Shown: one piece after another, positions 1 through 11,600 of the stretch
Layout of the letters: the number at the start of each line of letters is the position of its first letter
How positions within the stretch are numbered: position 1 is the stretch's first letter
From: Medicago truncatula
Taxonomy: Eukaryota > Streptophyta > Magnoliopsida > Fabales > Fabaceae
Assembly (NCBI RefSeq): GCF_003473485.1
Contig: NC_053042.1
Coordinates: forward strand, 3,546,501-3,610,500
DNA: 64,000 bases
Direction of reading: 5' to 3'
The notes under the pieces: model-generated
What the model saw: only the letters and a program-made list of their open reading frames with translations
Database searches by the model: none
What the model was told of the DNA's origin: nothing
Program-made: the position numbers and the translations under genes

Positions 1-430
1 TTAAACCCTCTGATCAAAGACAAATACCAGTAAAAGACGGCATTCTGCACTGCTAATTCCAAGCTGATAACTTAGTCTGTTCCACGATAGTGCCCACCGA
101 AACAGATTTTTCTTGAAAATCCCTTGATTTTGCTCCTTCCGTATACCAGCAAGCCAAATTGAAGTGTGTTTTAGAACAAAAACTCTTCCACCACGGATTA
201 AACCAGAAAAATTATTCCGGTGAACAACTCTGACATTAGGCAATGAGGCTTCCACACCCAGCCACCTCGCAATATCCATCCACACTTTGGAAAAAAAATG
301 TGCACTCAAAAAATAGGCGACAAAGCCACCACTACACAGTTGAGCCTCCAAAAATCAAGCAAACACCACCACTTCTTTTATCGAAGAAAAATCAGTCAAA
401 CAGTTGCGTTATATAATCTTCAGCCACGTA
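1..430 (-). mobile_element. LINE (non-LTR retrotransposon) 3' remnant, zf-RVT region
   Basis: An open stretch of 116 residues (1-351) reads like the zinc-binding C-terminal part of plant LINE reverse transcriptases: a degraded Cys/His segment followed by HFFSKVWMDIARWLGVEASL and a Trp-rich tail. Family members normally show CDxxHLFxxCxxFxxVW here; several Cys/His positions are lost and the tail after about residue 75 looks frameshifted. Recognisable coding continues weakly to about 430. It sits where the missing 3' half of the histidine-kinase gene should be and may mark the event that truncated it. It runs off the left edge. Confidence 0.6.
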
Positions 431-860
431 TTTACGCTCCTTGTTATAATCTTATATTGCCTGAGCTTACCGAATAAATATCTGACTGATACTCCTTCGA
501 GGCAACTATATGACATACATATTCCTTAAAATGCAGCTCCTCAAACTCTATGACATACATATTCCAATTTTTCAATGGTGAATTTAAAACTGTAATAAAT
601 TAGAGAACAAACTCTTGAATACAATAAACCAGAAGTCCATATCAAATTATTATGTCAAAATCTTTCATCCAAGGAGTTCCATCTACCTCTAACAATAGGA
701 AAATTAAGATAACATAGTTTAAAATGAAAAACCAATAAAAAGATGTTAAATAATCCTTCAGCATGAGCTTTTTCCTTTCAACCGCAGCTCCACTTTTGAG
801 TTCTTCATCCTCCTCACTTATATTATCTGATAACAAGTAATGGTAAAGGAAATTTCTAAC
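431..860. other. no recognisable gene; former 3' side of the kinase copy
   Basis: This is AT-rich DNA between the LINE remnant and the last kinase exon. A 64-codon open frame at 642-836 (-) matches nothing I know. A 17-bp string, tatgacatacatattcc, occurs twice (about 509 and 550). No HATPase-domain coding was found on the minus strand. Confidence 0.4.
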
Positions 861-2810
861 CCGACTCAGCCTTGGAAGGATCTAGTATATCAGTAATATG
901 TTGAAGAACCAAATCTCCTGACGATATCATGGCATCTAAGAGCTGTCTTTGCTCTCTGTCAAGTTTTGTTGTAGTAAGAATTTTGGCCATGCTAACAACA
1001 TCAGAAAGTGGTGATCTTATCTCATGAGACATTGTTGCCAACATTTGTTTTGCTCTCATTGTCTCCTCTATTATTACAAGGGATCAAGAAAACAATAATA
1101 AGCTTCTTGATATCAAATCAAATTCATTGTAACACTAAAATTCATATATTAAGATTTGGCTTGATTGATTAAACCTGTAATGTGAATGGTTTTATTAAGT
1201 TCTGTTTCCTTTGCTTTCTGAACTGCAATTTCTTCCCTTAGCTTTGCCATTTTTTCTCTTTTTCTCACCTGCAATTGTTTTTCAAAATTATAAATATTAT
1301 TTTCACAAAAACAAGATTGAAATGTATTAGAATTTGGTGAAGACTTATAAGGTTAAGACATCCCCCACTTATAAACACATATTCACGCCCACGACTAGAT
1401 ATCTAAAGAGTGACCTTAGTGGCCTGATATCGGGTCACTCGAGTCACACTTCATAGATCACATTGGATGAGATATTGCTTGTAAATTTGTTTATAATAAG
1501 TCGGGGCAGCTCACACCTTACATTGGATGAGTTAAGCCCAACCAAAATTTTAAGACAATGCAAGTAACTTCAAAAAGCAAAATAACAATTTTTACCTGAT
1601 CGGTTATTTCCATTCCCATATGGTTTACTCCAATTGTTTCTCCTGCCTTGCTAAACACAGGTTCTGCATACAACAAAAATGTCTTTGATCCAAGTAGTTC
1701 TGTCTCAAAAGTTATTTCCCTTTTTGCAGGTACTCCTTTCTCCATTACTTCTCTCTTAAAATCTTGAGACTCCTTCACACCTGCTCCCGTGAAAATTTCA
1801 ACATCCGTTTTTCCTATGAGGTCCTGGAAATTTATGTGCAAGTCAAATAAATCATGAAAAAGAAAGAAAACTCTATTCTAAAGAAATTTCACTACAAATT
1901 TTATGCTGCTTTTGGTTTAACTTAAAATCACAATGCAATTCAATCACAACCTTGCAACAAGACCTCCAACAAGAATCATTACCTCCTCTTGTAAACTTGG
2001 AAAATGATTATAGATAAAGCGATACCGCAACTCTTTGTCCTGGAATTCATAACGATGGCAAACACAAATTTAGCATTCAAAACGATGAATCAACTAAAAT
2101 TACAATAAATGAGATATAATGTAACCATTGCACATAACATAAATTTGATATAAGTTGAAAAGATAACAAGTCATTTAGCACTTAAACAAATAACAACAGA
2201 AGAAAGAAACTAAATACTCGTTGTAGTATACCTGATGGCCTATAACAACAGGTGCATTTTGAAGTATAAAATGTAAGAAATTATCTGCTCTCTTAAGAAT
2301 CTGTGACAGTTCCTCCACAGGTGATGATTGTCTTTGAATAGCCTCTATACTTTCTTGCAGCTTTTCCTTTAATATCTCCTCTCTCCTATAACTTGCCTCC
2401 AACTGTCTTTCCAATTCGATCGCTCGATGTTTCCAGTAAACAACGGAATCATACTCAGCCTCAATTTCAACTCTTTTGTTTTGAATGACGTCGTTTTCCC
2501 TTATTGCAACATAGTCCGATATTGAATCCGGATGTTTTTCTCCACCGTAGCTTCCTTCCTCGAATCTATTATTGTCTTCAAGTATCTCACACTTTTTAAG
2601 CTCAACTTCCTCCTTTTGTTTGCTAAGGTTGTCGAGCTCTTCTCGAAGAAGGCAAACTGCATTTGCCTGCTTATACTCCCAATGTTTCACGAGATTAGCT
2701 AACTGAGAAGACCCTATATCTGTATAATCTGTAAGCTCCACAATTCTTTGAAAATCAGCTATAATTGGTTCCTCTAAGACTGTTACTTCTTCCAAAATAT
2801 TTTGATCCAT
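861..2810 (-). pseudogene. AHK5: AHK5-type cytosolic histidine kinase, truncated after HisKA
   Basis: Five minus-strand exons keep frame across GT-AG introns: 2232-2810, 1983-2039, 1596-1823, 1175-1268 and 861-1067, giving 388 residues. The order is an acidic and coiled-coil N-terminus (to about 180), a PAS fold (about 185-288, with GKTDVEIF and KREITFETELLGSKTFLLY), a linker helix, then HisKA with the phospho-acceptor in [12 protein letters not shown] (about His334). This matches the first 40% of Arabidopsis AHK5/CKI2, a soluble hybrid kinase acting in ethylene, ABA and H2O2 signalling. The last exon ends at a donor (G|gttaga), but no exon for the ATP-binding or receiver domain follows before the LINE remnant. 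Family-invariant DLSKVESG reads DPSKAESG and GVVGMAEIL reads [10 protein letters not shown] infer a truncated, decaying copy; a very long last intron beyond the window edge is the alternative. Confidence 0.8.
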
Positions 2811-3010
2811 TCCTGGCTAAAGTATTTAAATCCAATTTTCCTTTCTACAATATCTCAACTTCAATGCCATAGCACCAAGAAATACAAAAAAATTAATACA
2901 CATTCTAACAATTGCAAAAATATATAAAGAATAAATAAATAAAAAATAGATGATTGTTAAAATTAAAATAAAAAACATTTTAAAAATTGAAACTACTTGG
3001 TTATCTCAAT

Positions 3011-3101
3011 GTCCTCGTGAGCTTAGCTCAGTTGGTAGGGACAAATGCATAATATATGCAAGGTCTGGGGTTCAAACCCCGGCCACCACCCAAAAAAAAA
3101 G
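3011..3101 (+). mobile_element. tRNA-derived SINE
   Basis: About 90 bp starting GTCCTCGTGAGCTTAGCTCA, with a pol III A-box (TAGCTCAGTTGG) and B-box (GGTTCAAACCC), ending CCACCACC plus A9. Related copies lie at 31443-31527, 49951-50041 and 54451-54576, all minus. The tRNA fold is not complete (no acceptor-stem pairing, short internal spacing), so this is a retroposon rather than a tRNA gene. Confidence 0.8.
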
Positions 3102-4464
3102 ATGAATGATCTTAATGGAAAACAATGAAATCCAATTCCATCATCAGAAACAAGTCCATAAATGTAAAACATTCACATATTCAAAAACAGTTACAACATG
3201 AATACATTAAAAGCAAACCAATCTTACATGTTATTCTGAATCATCATGAGAGTGAATTGTTGAAAAGCTTCAACATTTAGGAATCAACAAAAAGCTGAAT
3301 AGTTGATGCTGACAATGTCCAAAAGTTTTTCCATGCAGATCTGAAGAATCTCTTCAACTTAGGAGTCAAAAGCATTCAGTGTAAACAAAACAAGTACTAC
3401 AAAGGAGAAAGACAGTAGAGAGAGAGAGAGAGAGAAGACAGCATATGCATGCATAAAAAATAGAAAAATTAATAAAAAAAAACAAAAACAAACATGTGCA
3501 TTAAGAGGTCAAATATGACAAAAATGTAAGCAAGCATGTGCATTAAGATTATTATATGTATACTAGTTGTTTATTAATGGAAACTCCACTTTTGAAGCTA
3601 TTTATGGTAGCAGGAATTGCATACCAACCAAAGTGAACATACAAAGAAATTGAAACTATATAACATAGTACCTTCTTCAGCTGCCACCAAATGCTAAATT
3701 CTGCTGTATTCTCGTCAAGGATTGAAATCTTTGTCAACAAAATAATTATTATTAATGAAATGAAATAAGTATCATTTAACCAAAAATAAAATGTAGCCGG
3801 TGTAGTTTGATCTAATTGATAAGGAATCGACTCATATTTTACAAGAACTTGTGTGCTACAATATTTATAGTTTATAATTCATGTGGGTAAATGAGTGCCT
3901 TTGTGATATTGTTTAAAGAATTAAAAGAAGTAAGTTTGCATAAAAGAATGTGTACTTTGACAATAATAACATTTTATATTTACATTTTTCATTGTAGAAC
4001 TCATTAGCAAAATCTTTAAATAAAACTGTACAGCACAAATTATGTTTACTTTGGACGCCTTAAAAAAAGTTCAATGAAATTTTTTTCCATGATGACTTTT
4101 GGATGGGGTTTTCGACTCTATTTACTTGTGATCTTTACCACCAAACTGATCTCTACCACCATTAAAATTGCATTATTCTTGTATGATGATTGTTTAATAG
4201 ACCTCTTAATTTGCTCAATCGATGAGATCGTAATTTTTAATCGGCTTTTTCATAAATGTCACCAATTATGAGGGGGTCTATTGAACAATCATGTTCTTCT
4301 ATTGAACCTTTCCCTGAAAGAAAATCAGTCCAATAAAGCCCAATTGGATAAGTGGGGCTCTTTAGCCCCCATTTTTGCGGGAAAAAAACCCTATTTGATC
4401 GAAATGTATCTTATGATGATGACATAAATATATTAAAACTTAGCTTTCTATTGGTATTTTTTAT
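3102..4464. other. intergenic, no gene seen
   Basis: AT-rich upstream region of the kinase copy. It holds a GA microsatellite (about 3417-3435) and runs of A. Short open frames at 3552-3740 (-) and 4074-4271 (+) show no recognisable domain. Confidence 0.5.
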
Positions 4465-4637
4465 GGGTCTTATTAACGAGTGTCATAAGGGCGCTCTTTA
4501 AGGATTTCTAATAAAGAAATTATTCTTTAAAAAAGTCAAAAACTCCAATTTTCAATGCATCGATTTCATAAACTTTGACAAAAACTTACTATTTAAAGTT
4601 ACTAAACAATGCCCTAAGGGTACTTGTTAACATTTCC
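4465..4637. mobile_element. MULE-type MITE, 174-bp family, copy 1
   Basis: 173 bp with imperfect inverted ends: GGGTCTTATTAACGAGTGTC on the left, ATGCCCTAAGGGTACTTGTT plus AACATTTCC on the right. The left flank ATTTTTTAT and the right T-rich flank are compatible with a 9-bp target duplication but not exact. Same family as 12929-13113, 28469-28642, 49165-49337 and 50586-51020. Confidence 0.65.
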
Positions 4638-5049
4638 TTTTTTTTATTTATTAAAATCCAACAAAATCTATCTTTCGATCGGTCTTTTTTAGGTTGAGCA
4701 ATATGAGGTCTTAAACAACAACCATCCTAATTGATTGAGTAAAAGTATAAAATTGATCATCTCAAACATTGGCACAACATTGATAACAAAAAAAATCTCA
4801 GTTCAACCTCTATATGTGTTGCCTTGGAGTGTGTTCTTCCTTAAAATTTCATGTTTGATTCTTTGCCGTATCAATTTTAGTGGAGTAGTTTAGCTTATTA
4901 AAAAACCATGTAGTTTATCACGATATTCTTACTAACCATAGTAAAGATTTATCATCATAAAGACTAAGATGAGCTATATTGGGCAGAAAATACTATTGAG
5001 TTGAAAAGATTGAGAAACAATGGGTGAGCCTATGAGGGAAAAGTGGAAA

Positions 5050-5165
5050 ACATTGAGTTCTAAGAGTTGGGTGTGGAAATTTTTAGTGTCATGAACTCAT
5101 GATGAACAAGCAAAGCCTAAATACGTTGAGAAGTCACTTAGTATTTTCATAACTAGTAAGAGTGT
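5050..5165 (+). pseudogene. possible hAT-transposase BED-finger scrap
   Basis: In one frame, interrupted by a TGA, the sequence reads SSKSWVWKFLVS, stop, THDEQAKPKYVEKSLS. BED fingers of plant hAT transposases commonly read SxVWxxF then (A)KCxYC. Both finger cysteines are replaced, so nothing functional remains. The match is short. Confidence 0.3.
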
Positions 5166-5430
5166 GATTCAAGGTAACATTCACTTAAGAGATTTGGTGT
5201 ATCCACTTAAGAGATTTGTCCTGGCGTGTCTTGAAATTCACTAGGAGCTTCTCCAATGAAAGTCTATTTAAGTGAGTTTCATTAAAGATGAGCATGTTTT
5301 TTAATTTTTTTCTCCATTAGAGAAATTTGACAAAGTAGCTTAAATAATGTATTGTATCATCATAAATATTTGGTTGTAAAATGGACTATTATTAAAGCAA
5401 TATTCTTATTTATCGAAAAACAAAGTTGAG

Positions 5431-5658
5431 TTGGATGCATTGGAAATTTTAGAGGAGATTCAAAGGGAATATACGATAGATGCTACTCTTGACTTTGTTT
5501 TTTTGGGATTTAGAAATATATTTTCATTCTACTTCAATTTATATGTTAGGAGAGTAGGTAATCATATGGCCAACGAACTAGCTAGGTTTCCTGTTAGACA
5601 ACAAGTTGAACAAATTTCTCATATGTTGTTCAATCAATTTGTAGTTTTTTGGTATTGA
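5431..5658 (+). pseudogene. possible RNase H-like retroelement remnant
   Basis: A 75-codon open frame contains RRVGNHMANELARFPV, resembling the last helix of the RNase H domain appended to plant LINE or retroposon proteins (R-x-x-N-x-x-A-x-x-L-A-R). It has no upstream catalytic Asp/Glu residues and no start context, so I read it as a short relic. Confidence 0.4.
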
Positions 5659-5823
5659 CTTTTGAAGAACATTTGTACATTTTTTACAACAAAGTGGTTG
5701 ATAAGTTACAATTATGTGATATTTTAAATTTTTAATATGACATGTTTTTTATGTCAAAAAAATTACTCCATTAAAGGGTGGAAATAGTCAAGGGCTTAAA
5801 ATGAGTCTGCTTCAGATTCAAAT
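5649..5823 (+). repeat. local direct repeat, copy A (unoccupied MITE site)
   Basis: About 170 bp, from a run reading ACATTTGTACATTTTTTACA to AAAATGAGTCTGCTTCA, recurs at 6560-7010. The second copy carries a Stowaway MITE; this copy keeps the uninterrupted target (gtgaTAttttaaa). Confidence 0.7.
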
Positions 5824-6559
5824 CAGTTCATACTTTTTTTAAAAAAATAAAAATAAATAGACCATGTTAAAGTTTTTTAAAAACTCTATAGCTAAAAATA
5901 TCAGTTTTGTTTTGTCCATATTTTTAATGACATAGTGATTATTATTCGATCAAGTCAGAATAATTTAGCTAGATTAAAAGCTCAGCTTTTTTAAATTATA
6001 AAATTAAAATTAAAATCTACAATATTTTAGACAAAATATAGATTAATGAGACAAAAAAAAGCTAATTGGACTAATGATTGTAGAGAGGTGGATAATTTCA
6101 TTTTAGACAAAAAGATGGAAGTTGTGAAAAGTTAGATTAAATGTTAAGTTGAAAACTTCAACTTCTCATCAACGTAACTCAGTCATCCACCTATGTTTTT
6201 TAGTGCACTTTGAAGCATATAACCATTATCAGATACTTCTTTTAGCCGGTATGGGACTATTTCCTAGTGCCCCTTTCTTGCTTCATTAAGCTTTAGAAGA
6301 ATTTCTACAAAAGAAAAAATCTTTAAAAGATGAAACATGAACGAATATTTTAGCAGCAACTCAAAATCATATTGTAAGGAAGCATTTATCCCATGACTCT
6401 TACAATTTTAATCAATCAACACCAAATTTAAAATTATTTTTGAATGAAAGATTCATATATTCATCGGAACCAAAACCAAACTTGAGATTGATTCTATACA
6501 TACATCGGTTCAATACTGGTCTAATGTAGTTTTAAATTGTTTCTTGGGGTAAATTCTTT

Positions 6560-7010
6560 TTTGGTTTTGATTTTTGAGGAACATTTGTACATTTTTTACA
6601 ACAAAGTGGTTGATAAATTTTTTTTTTTTGAATAAACAAAGTGGTTGATAAATTATTGTGTGATACTCCCTCCGTTAAAAAATACATGTCATAGTCTATT
6701 ACCGTATACATATTAATACACAACTTTGACCATTAATATCTTTAATTATATATAATAAAAATTATAATAAAATTATATTTTGAAAATATTAATCGAGACA
6801 AATCAAACAACACCTTACATGATAACATTTGTATTTATATATTAGTTAAAAAATATGATCAAAGTAAGTTATGCGAATAGTGCATATTGTAAAATTACGA
6901 CATGTATTTTAAAACAAATTAAGTATTTAAAAAAATTTATATGACATACTTTTTATGTCAAAAAATTACTCCATTTAAGGGGCATAAAATGAGTCTACTT
7001 CATATTCAAG
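6560..7010 (+). repeat. local direct repeat, copy B, carrying a Stowaway MITE
   Basis: Same sequence as 5649-5823, but with a small internal re-duplication (ACAAAGTGGTTGATAAATT twice, about 6600-6655) and a 258-bp MITE inserted at a TA. Confidence 0.7.
6666..6923. mobile_element. Stowaway-type MITE, 258 bp
   Basis: It starts CTCCCTCCGTTAAAAAATAC directly after TA (6664-6665) and ends before TA (6924-6925). The right terminus has decayed (AAAACAAATTAAG where CGGAGGGAG is expected). It has the same length and a similar interior to the element at 50683-50940. CTCCCTCCGT with a TA duplication is the signature of Tc1/mariner-derived Stowaway MITEs. Confidence 0.8.
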
Positions 7011-7269
7011 TCCTACATATTATTCTGAGTCCTTCGTAGTATTCAAAAAAATAAAATCCTTCATATTATTTTGAGTAAAAAAAAAAATCCTTCATATTAT
7101 TATTTTTGTCAAAATCTCAAAAATGTTTATATTTTTTTAGTTATGTTTATATATTTATTAAAATTCCTTCCCTCAAATTTTTTTCTCTATTAATTTATCT
7201 CTTCTTTTTTTAATACCCTCTTACTGCCTATAAAACTATTTAATACCCTCCTCCTGCCTATAAATCTAA

Positions 7270-8129
7270 GAGTTTTTTTAATTACACCCTGTTTAATCTT
7301 GGTTACACTTCAAAATAACAAAATTATCCTTTTATAAAAATTTAATTTTCAAAAAGCCTCTTCCTTTTTCTCGGTTACACCCCAAAACTTCTCTTTAGGT
7401 TAAGTAGGTTATATAAACTTAGTTTAAGTAGATCATTTAAATTGAGTTTAATTGTACATACTTAAACTCAGTTTAAGTAAGTCATGTAAACTTAGTTTAA
7501 GTGAGTCATGTAAACTGAGTTTAAGTGTACATATTTAAACTCAGTTTAAGTAGGTCGTGTAAACTCAGTTTAAGTCATGTAAACTAAGTTTAAGTGTACA
7601 TCTAAAAGTTCAACCTTGTCCGATAATTCTACGTAATCTCAATTTAAGTATGTACATGTAAACTTAGTTTAGGTAGGTCATGTAAATTGAGTTTAAGTGT
7701 ACATACTTAAACTCAGTTTAAGTAAGTCATGTAAACTAAGTTTAAGTAGATTACGTAAACTAAATTTAGATGAACCTACTTAAACTGAATTTAAGTTAAC
7801 CTCAACAATGTAAAATTCAAACCATTGTACAATACAGTTGAACAAGAAGAAAATTGAAACTAGCATTATTGAAAAAGAAGAAGAAATTCGCAATCGAGTA
7901 TGGATGAAAAATGTTTTGATTCACTCTTTAATCTTCCGTAACAGAGATTGATTGAACATCAAGTTTGTTTGATCATTTCTGGGTGAAAGAGTGTGGAATT
8001 TTAGAGTGACAATGAATGAAATCAAGATATTAAGATAATTTATATAAAAGGGCAATTTTGATATTTTAAAAAACTTATAAGAAAATTTGGGTATAACCAA
8101 AAATATATGGGGTGTGAATAGAAAAACTC
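7270..8129. mobile_element. long-TIR element with internal minisatellite
   Basis: Inverted termini of about 90 bp pair GAGTTTTTTTAATTACACCC (left) with the complement of the right end, GAGTTTTTCTATTCACACCC, and continue as ACAAAATTATCCTTTTATA versus TCAAAATTGCCCTTTTATA. TAA flanks both ends (7267-7269, 8130-8132), a 3-bp duplication as in PIF/Harbinger elements. No transposase coding is inside. The interior is mostly a tandem array (7395-7800), then about 240 bp of non-repetitive sequence. Confidence 0.7.
7395..7800. repeat. minisatellite of TTAAACTCAGTTTAAG-type units
   Basis: At least a dozen short units combine the near-palindrome cTTAAACTcAGTTTAAGt with spacers such as taggtcatgtaaa or tgtacata, at about 20-40 bp periodicity with variants (AAACTTAGTTT, AAATTGAGTTT). 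The array lies wholly inside the TIR element at 7270-8129. Confidence 0.85.
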
Positions 8130-8132
8130 TAA

Positions 8133-8602
8133 AACTAATTATTCTTGTTCAATTCAAAATTTAACACACAAATAATAAATAAGACATAAATCATACCTAT
8201 TTCCAATATACTATATTCTCTTGAAAAATATTTTAAATATCATTCTCGGATATAGAAAAATTAAATTGTATACTATATCAATATGATACTTTTACATGAT
8301 AGTGATACTAATAAAAAATAAAAATAAAAACTAAACTTTTAAAACAAAAAAAAAAAAACTAAATCTTTTTTTATATTCTGAATTTTTATAGAAAAATATA
8401 GAATAATTTTGTAGTTAAAACAGTGTCCCTGATCTATAGAACAGAAGAAATAATAGAAAGTAATAGAGAACTGAGAAGAAGTGATTCTAATTTAGATTGT
8501 GATTGTGATTGTGATTTGGGGAAAAATTGAAAAGAAAGAAAACCCTAATTCACGATCAATGAAAAACCCTAGAATCACAATTCAATTCGCACATCAACGT
8601 AG
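8133..8602. promoter_or_regulatory. upstream region and 5'UTR of the ubiquitin protease
   Basis: AT-rich up to about 8400, then a GA-rich and GATTGTGATT-repeat leader before the ATG at 8603. No confident TATA box could be assigned. Confidence 0.35.
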
Positions 8603-11600
8603 ATGCTTGTAATCGCTGGTGTATCGTGGGATCTCAATCGATTCCTTCAATTCATATTCACCGCTCTTGTAATCGCTATTGGATTACACACTCTTGTCAA
8701 AAACACCGCTTCTAAATACTTCGAAGTCGACGCTAATTTCGAAGGAGATCATCATCCTTCTTCTCCCACCTCCCCAATGCCCGGTGTTCTTAACTCCGAT
8801 GAGCCTGTTTGTGCTGTTTGTGCTTCTCATGCCACCAAGAAGTGTTCGCGCTGTAAAGGCGTTCGATATTGGTATGATTCTCTTGTTAATTCGTCATTAT
8901 TGTTATGATTATGATTAGATTCAGTCTTAGTATATTTAAAAATCGTTGCTTTTAGTCCCTAATGACTGGTTTTTGTTTAATTCATTATTATTGTGGTTAT
9001 GTTGATTATTATTAGTTGTTTCCATTTGTTTTTTTGGTTAATTGATTATTGTGATATTAGGAATTATAATGATTGATGTTTTTTTTATATGATTAAATAG
9101 AGAAAGAAAAAAAGGAACTGAATTTAGTTGTTTTGATTGTTTTAGGTTATTGGTACCCTTTTTATTTCATCATTATTATGATTGTGATTGTGATGATTAT
9201 TAGTTTTTTTGCTTTGTTTATTTGATTGTTATGATTAGGAATTAGGATTTGTAATGATGATTGTGTTTGTTTTATAGAAAGCAAAAAAGGAACTGAATTT
9301 AGTTGTTTTTTTGGTTGTGTTAGAATACTAGTGCCCTTAATTCATCATTATTATGATGATTATGATTAGTTGGTTTGGTTATGTGTTTTTAATTAATTAG
9401 GAATTAGGATTTGCAATGATGTTTATGTTTGTTTTTAAAATTTAAGATCTGAATTTACTTTGGCTGTGTGTGTTGTGTTGGTTTTCCAGCACAACAAAAT
9501 GTCAACAGTCACATTGGAATTCCGGGCATAAGGAGAAATGCAAAAGTAATAGTGGTGCCAATGTATTTAACTCGGCTTCAAATGGGGCAACTAATGGTGG
9601 GTTTAAGGCTTCTGCTGCTGGGGGTAAAGGATCAAATTTGATTGCACTGGTACCTGGTGGTTACAGTACTTCGAGGCCTATCAAGAAGCCTAAAGATGTA
9701 ATTTTCTTTTATTGATGTTTTGACAATTTCTTTTTATGTTTTATTATCTCTTGTTGTCGAAGGTGAAGTGCATCCTTGAGGATGTTTTACTGCCTTGAGG
9801 AGAGATGCCAAAGAGCACACACTTAAGTGAAGAATAGTACACTCGAATACTTTCAACTATTTTCTGCTTTATGTAGTTAGCACTTGAGATAGTAAAAATA
9901 AACATATTATGACTTTCAATTCGTAATAATCCAAATTATTGGCAAATAAGCTGTCTGAACTTTGAAGACTAAAAAACTAGTTTGTCTTTCAATATTCTCC
10001 TTATTTTACTGTGGAAAGCAGCGTGATTAGAAAGTTAGATGACTGAGCTTTTAGGAAATTTTCTTTTTGTTATCAATAAAACACCAGAGGCACGTCCTTT
10101 CCCTAAAGGTGCAGCTCCTTAACCAACATGAGGTTTCCAACCCTTTCTGGTTCCTTTCCTTGGTGACTGTCTATATTTTGTTTATAGGGTTAAATCTTGT
10201 AAGGTCTCTCTCTCTTGTATGCCAAAATTACAAACATTGTGCTTTTCAGGTTCTTTTTCCTTATCATGAATTTGTTAAACTATTTAACTGGGACAACCCG
10301 GGATTTCCTCCTTGTGGACTCTTGAATTGTGGAAACAGGTTTGCTCTTCTCATAATCGAACTTTAGCTTTATTATAATATCATTATTAACTGAGATATGA
10401 GGGTACATGGAAATATTTACTTTTCTTTTCTTTGTAGTTGTTTCGCGAATGTGGTTCTTCAGTGTCTCTCATTCACAAGGCCACTTGTTGCCTACTTGTT
10501 GGAGAAGGGCCACCGAAATGAATGTAATTTCTTAATTTAACTTCTTTTTTTTTTCATAATGGATGTTAACTATATTACTAGTGCTTATGTTTGTTGATGG
10601 TGTTTTTTCAGGCACTTGCAATGATTGGTGCTTTCTATGTGAGTTTGAAAGTCATGTTGAAAGAGCAAGGCTAAGTTCACAGGCGTTTTCTCCAATGAAT
10701 ATTCTCTCTCGTTTGCCTAATATCGGTGGTACTTTAGGTTATGGAAGACAAGAGGATGCTCACGAGTTCATGAGGTTTGTTTTTGTCGCAACATTACCAT
10801 TTCAATCTTTGTAGTGGATTGGACATCGACTGTCTGGGAAGAATGCCTATTCCATATTTAGTTTTGGAAGATCTAAAAGTTGTATTTTTTCAATATTTTT
10901 TTAGGTTTTCAATTGATACTATGCAATCTGTTTGCCTTGATGAATTTGGTGGAGAAAAAGCTGTCCCTTCTAACCTTCAGGAGACAACCATTATCCAACA
11001 CATTTTTGGTGGTCGCCTTCAATCTGAGGTTAGACATCTAGTCTGACTAAAATTAACAGTTTGTTGTTGGAAAGCATGGTTTGCTGTTATTACATTACAT
11101 CTATAATAAAATAGAGGCTAAAGGTTATGCTCTCCAGGGTTATTAAAGGGAATTGGCGTTGTTTTTCTTTCCTTCCCACATTTAACTTAAGAAGTTAGTC
11201 AAGCCCAATTGCCAAGATTTGATACTATGCAATCTTTATGGATCAGTCTTTAACCTAAGATATAAATTTTAGATTTTTTTTCAGTCTGATTATCAATTTC
11301 CACCATTTGCTTCTGTCTTAATCTTCTGTTTTTATTATTGTGAAACTAAATAGGTTATTTGCACAAAGTGTGATAAGACTTCAAATCAGTATGAAAGTAT
11401 GATGGACTTGACAGTTGAAATTCATGGAGATGCTGCCTCGTTGGAGGAATGTCTAGATCAGTTTACTGTTAAAGAGTGGCTTGATGGGGAAAATATGTAT
11501 AAATGCGAGGGGTAAGGTTATCTATCCTATTTAGTTATACAATAACCGGTCTTTTTATTAATTGAATGTAGAGGACATCATGAGGATTTCATCTTATTAG

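Noticed and set aside
642..836. 64-aa minus frame as the next kinase exon
   Set aside because: It lacks any HATPase motif (N, G1, F or G2 box) and does not continue the conserved sequence after ESG.
3011..3085. tRNA gene
   Set aside because: A- and B-boxes are present, but acceptor and anticodon stems do not pair, and the same unit recurs with A-tails and target duplications, so it is a SINE.
7395..7800. CRISPR-like array
   Set aside because: Units are short and variable without unique spacers of constant length, in a plant genome, inside a TIR element.
8679..8918. overlapping alternative frame in UBP exon 1
   Set aside because: Out-of-frame shadow of the MYND exon.
10067..10366. 99-aa frame extending UBP exon 3 to the left
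   Set aside because: Intron read-through; a clear acceptor lies at 10249/10250 and the upstream residues do not fit the family.
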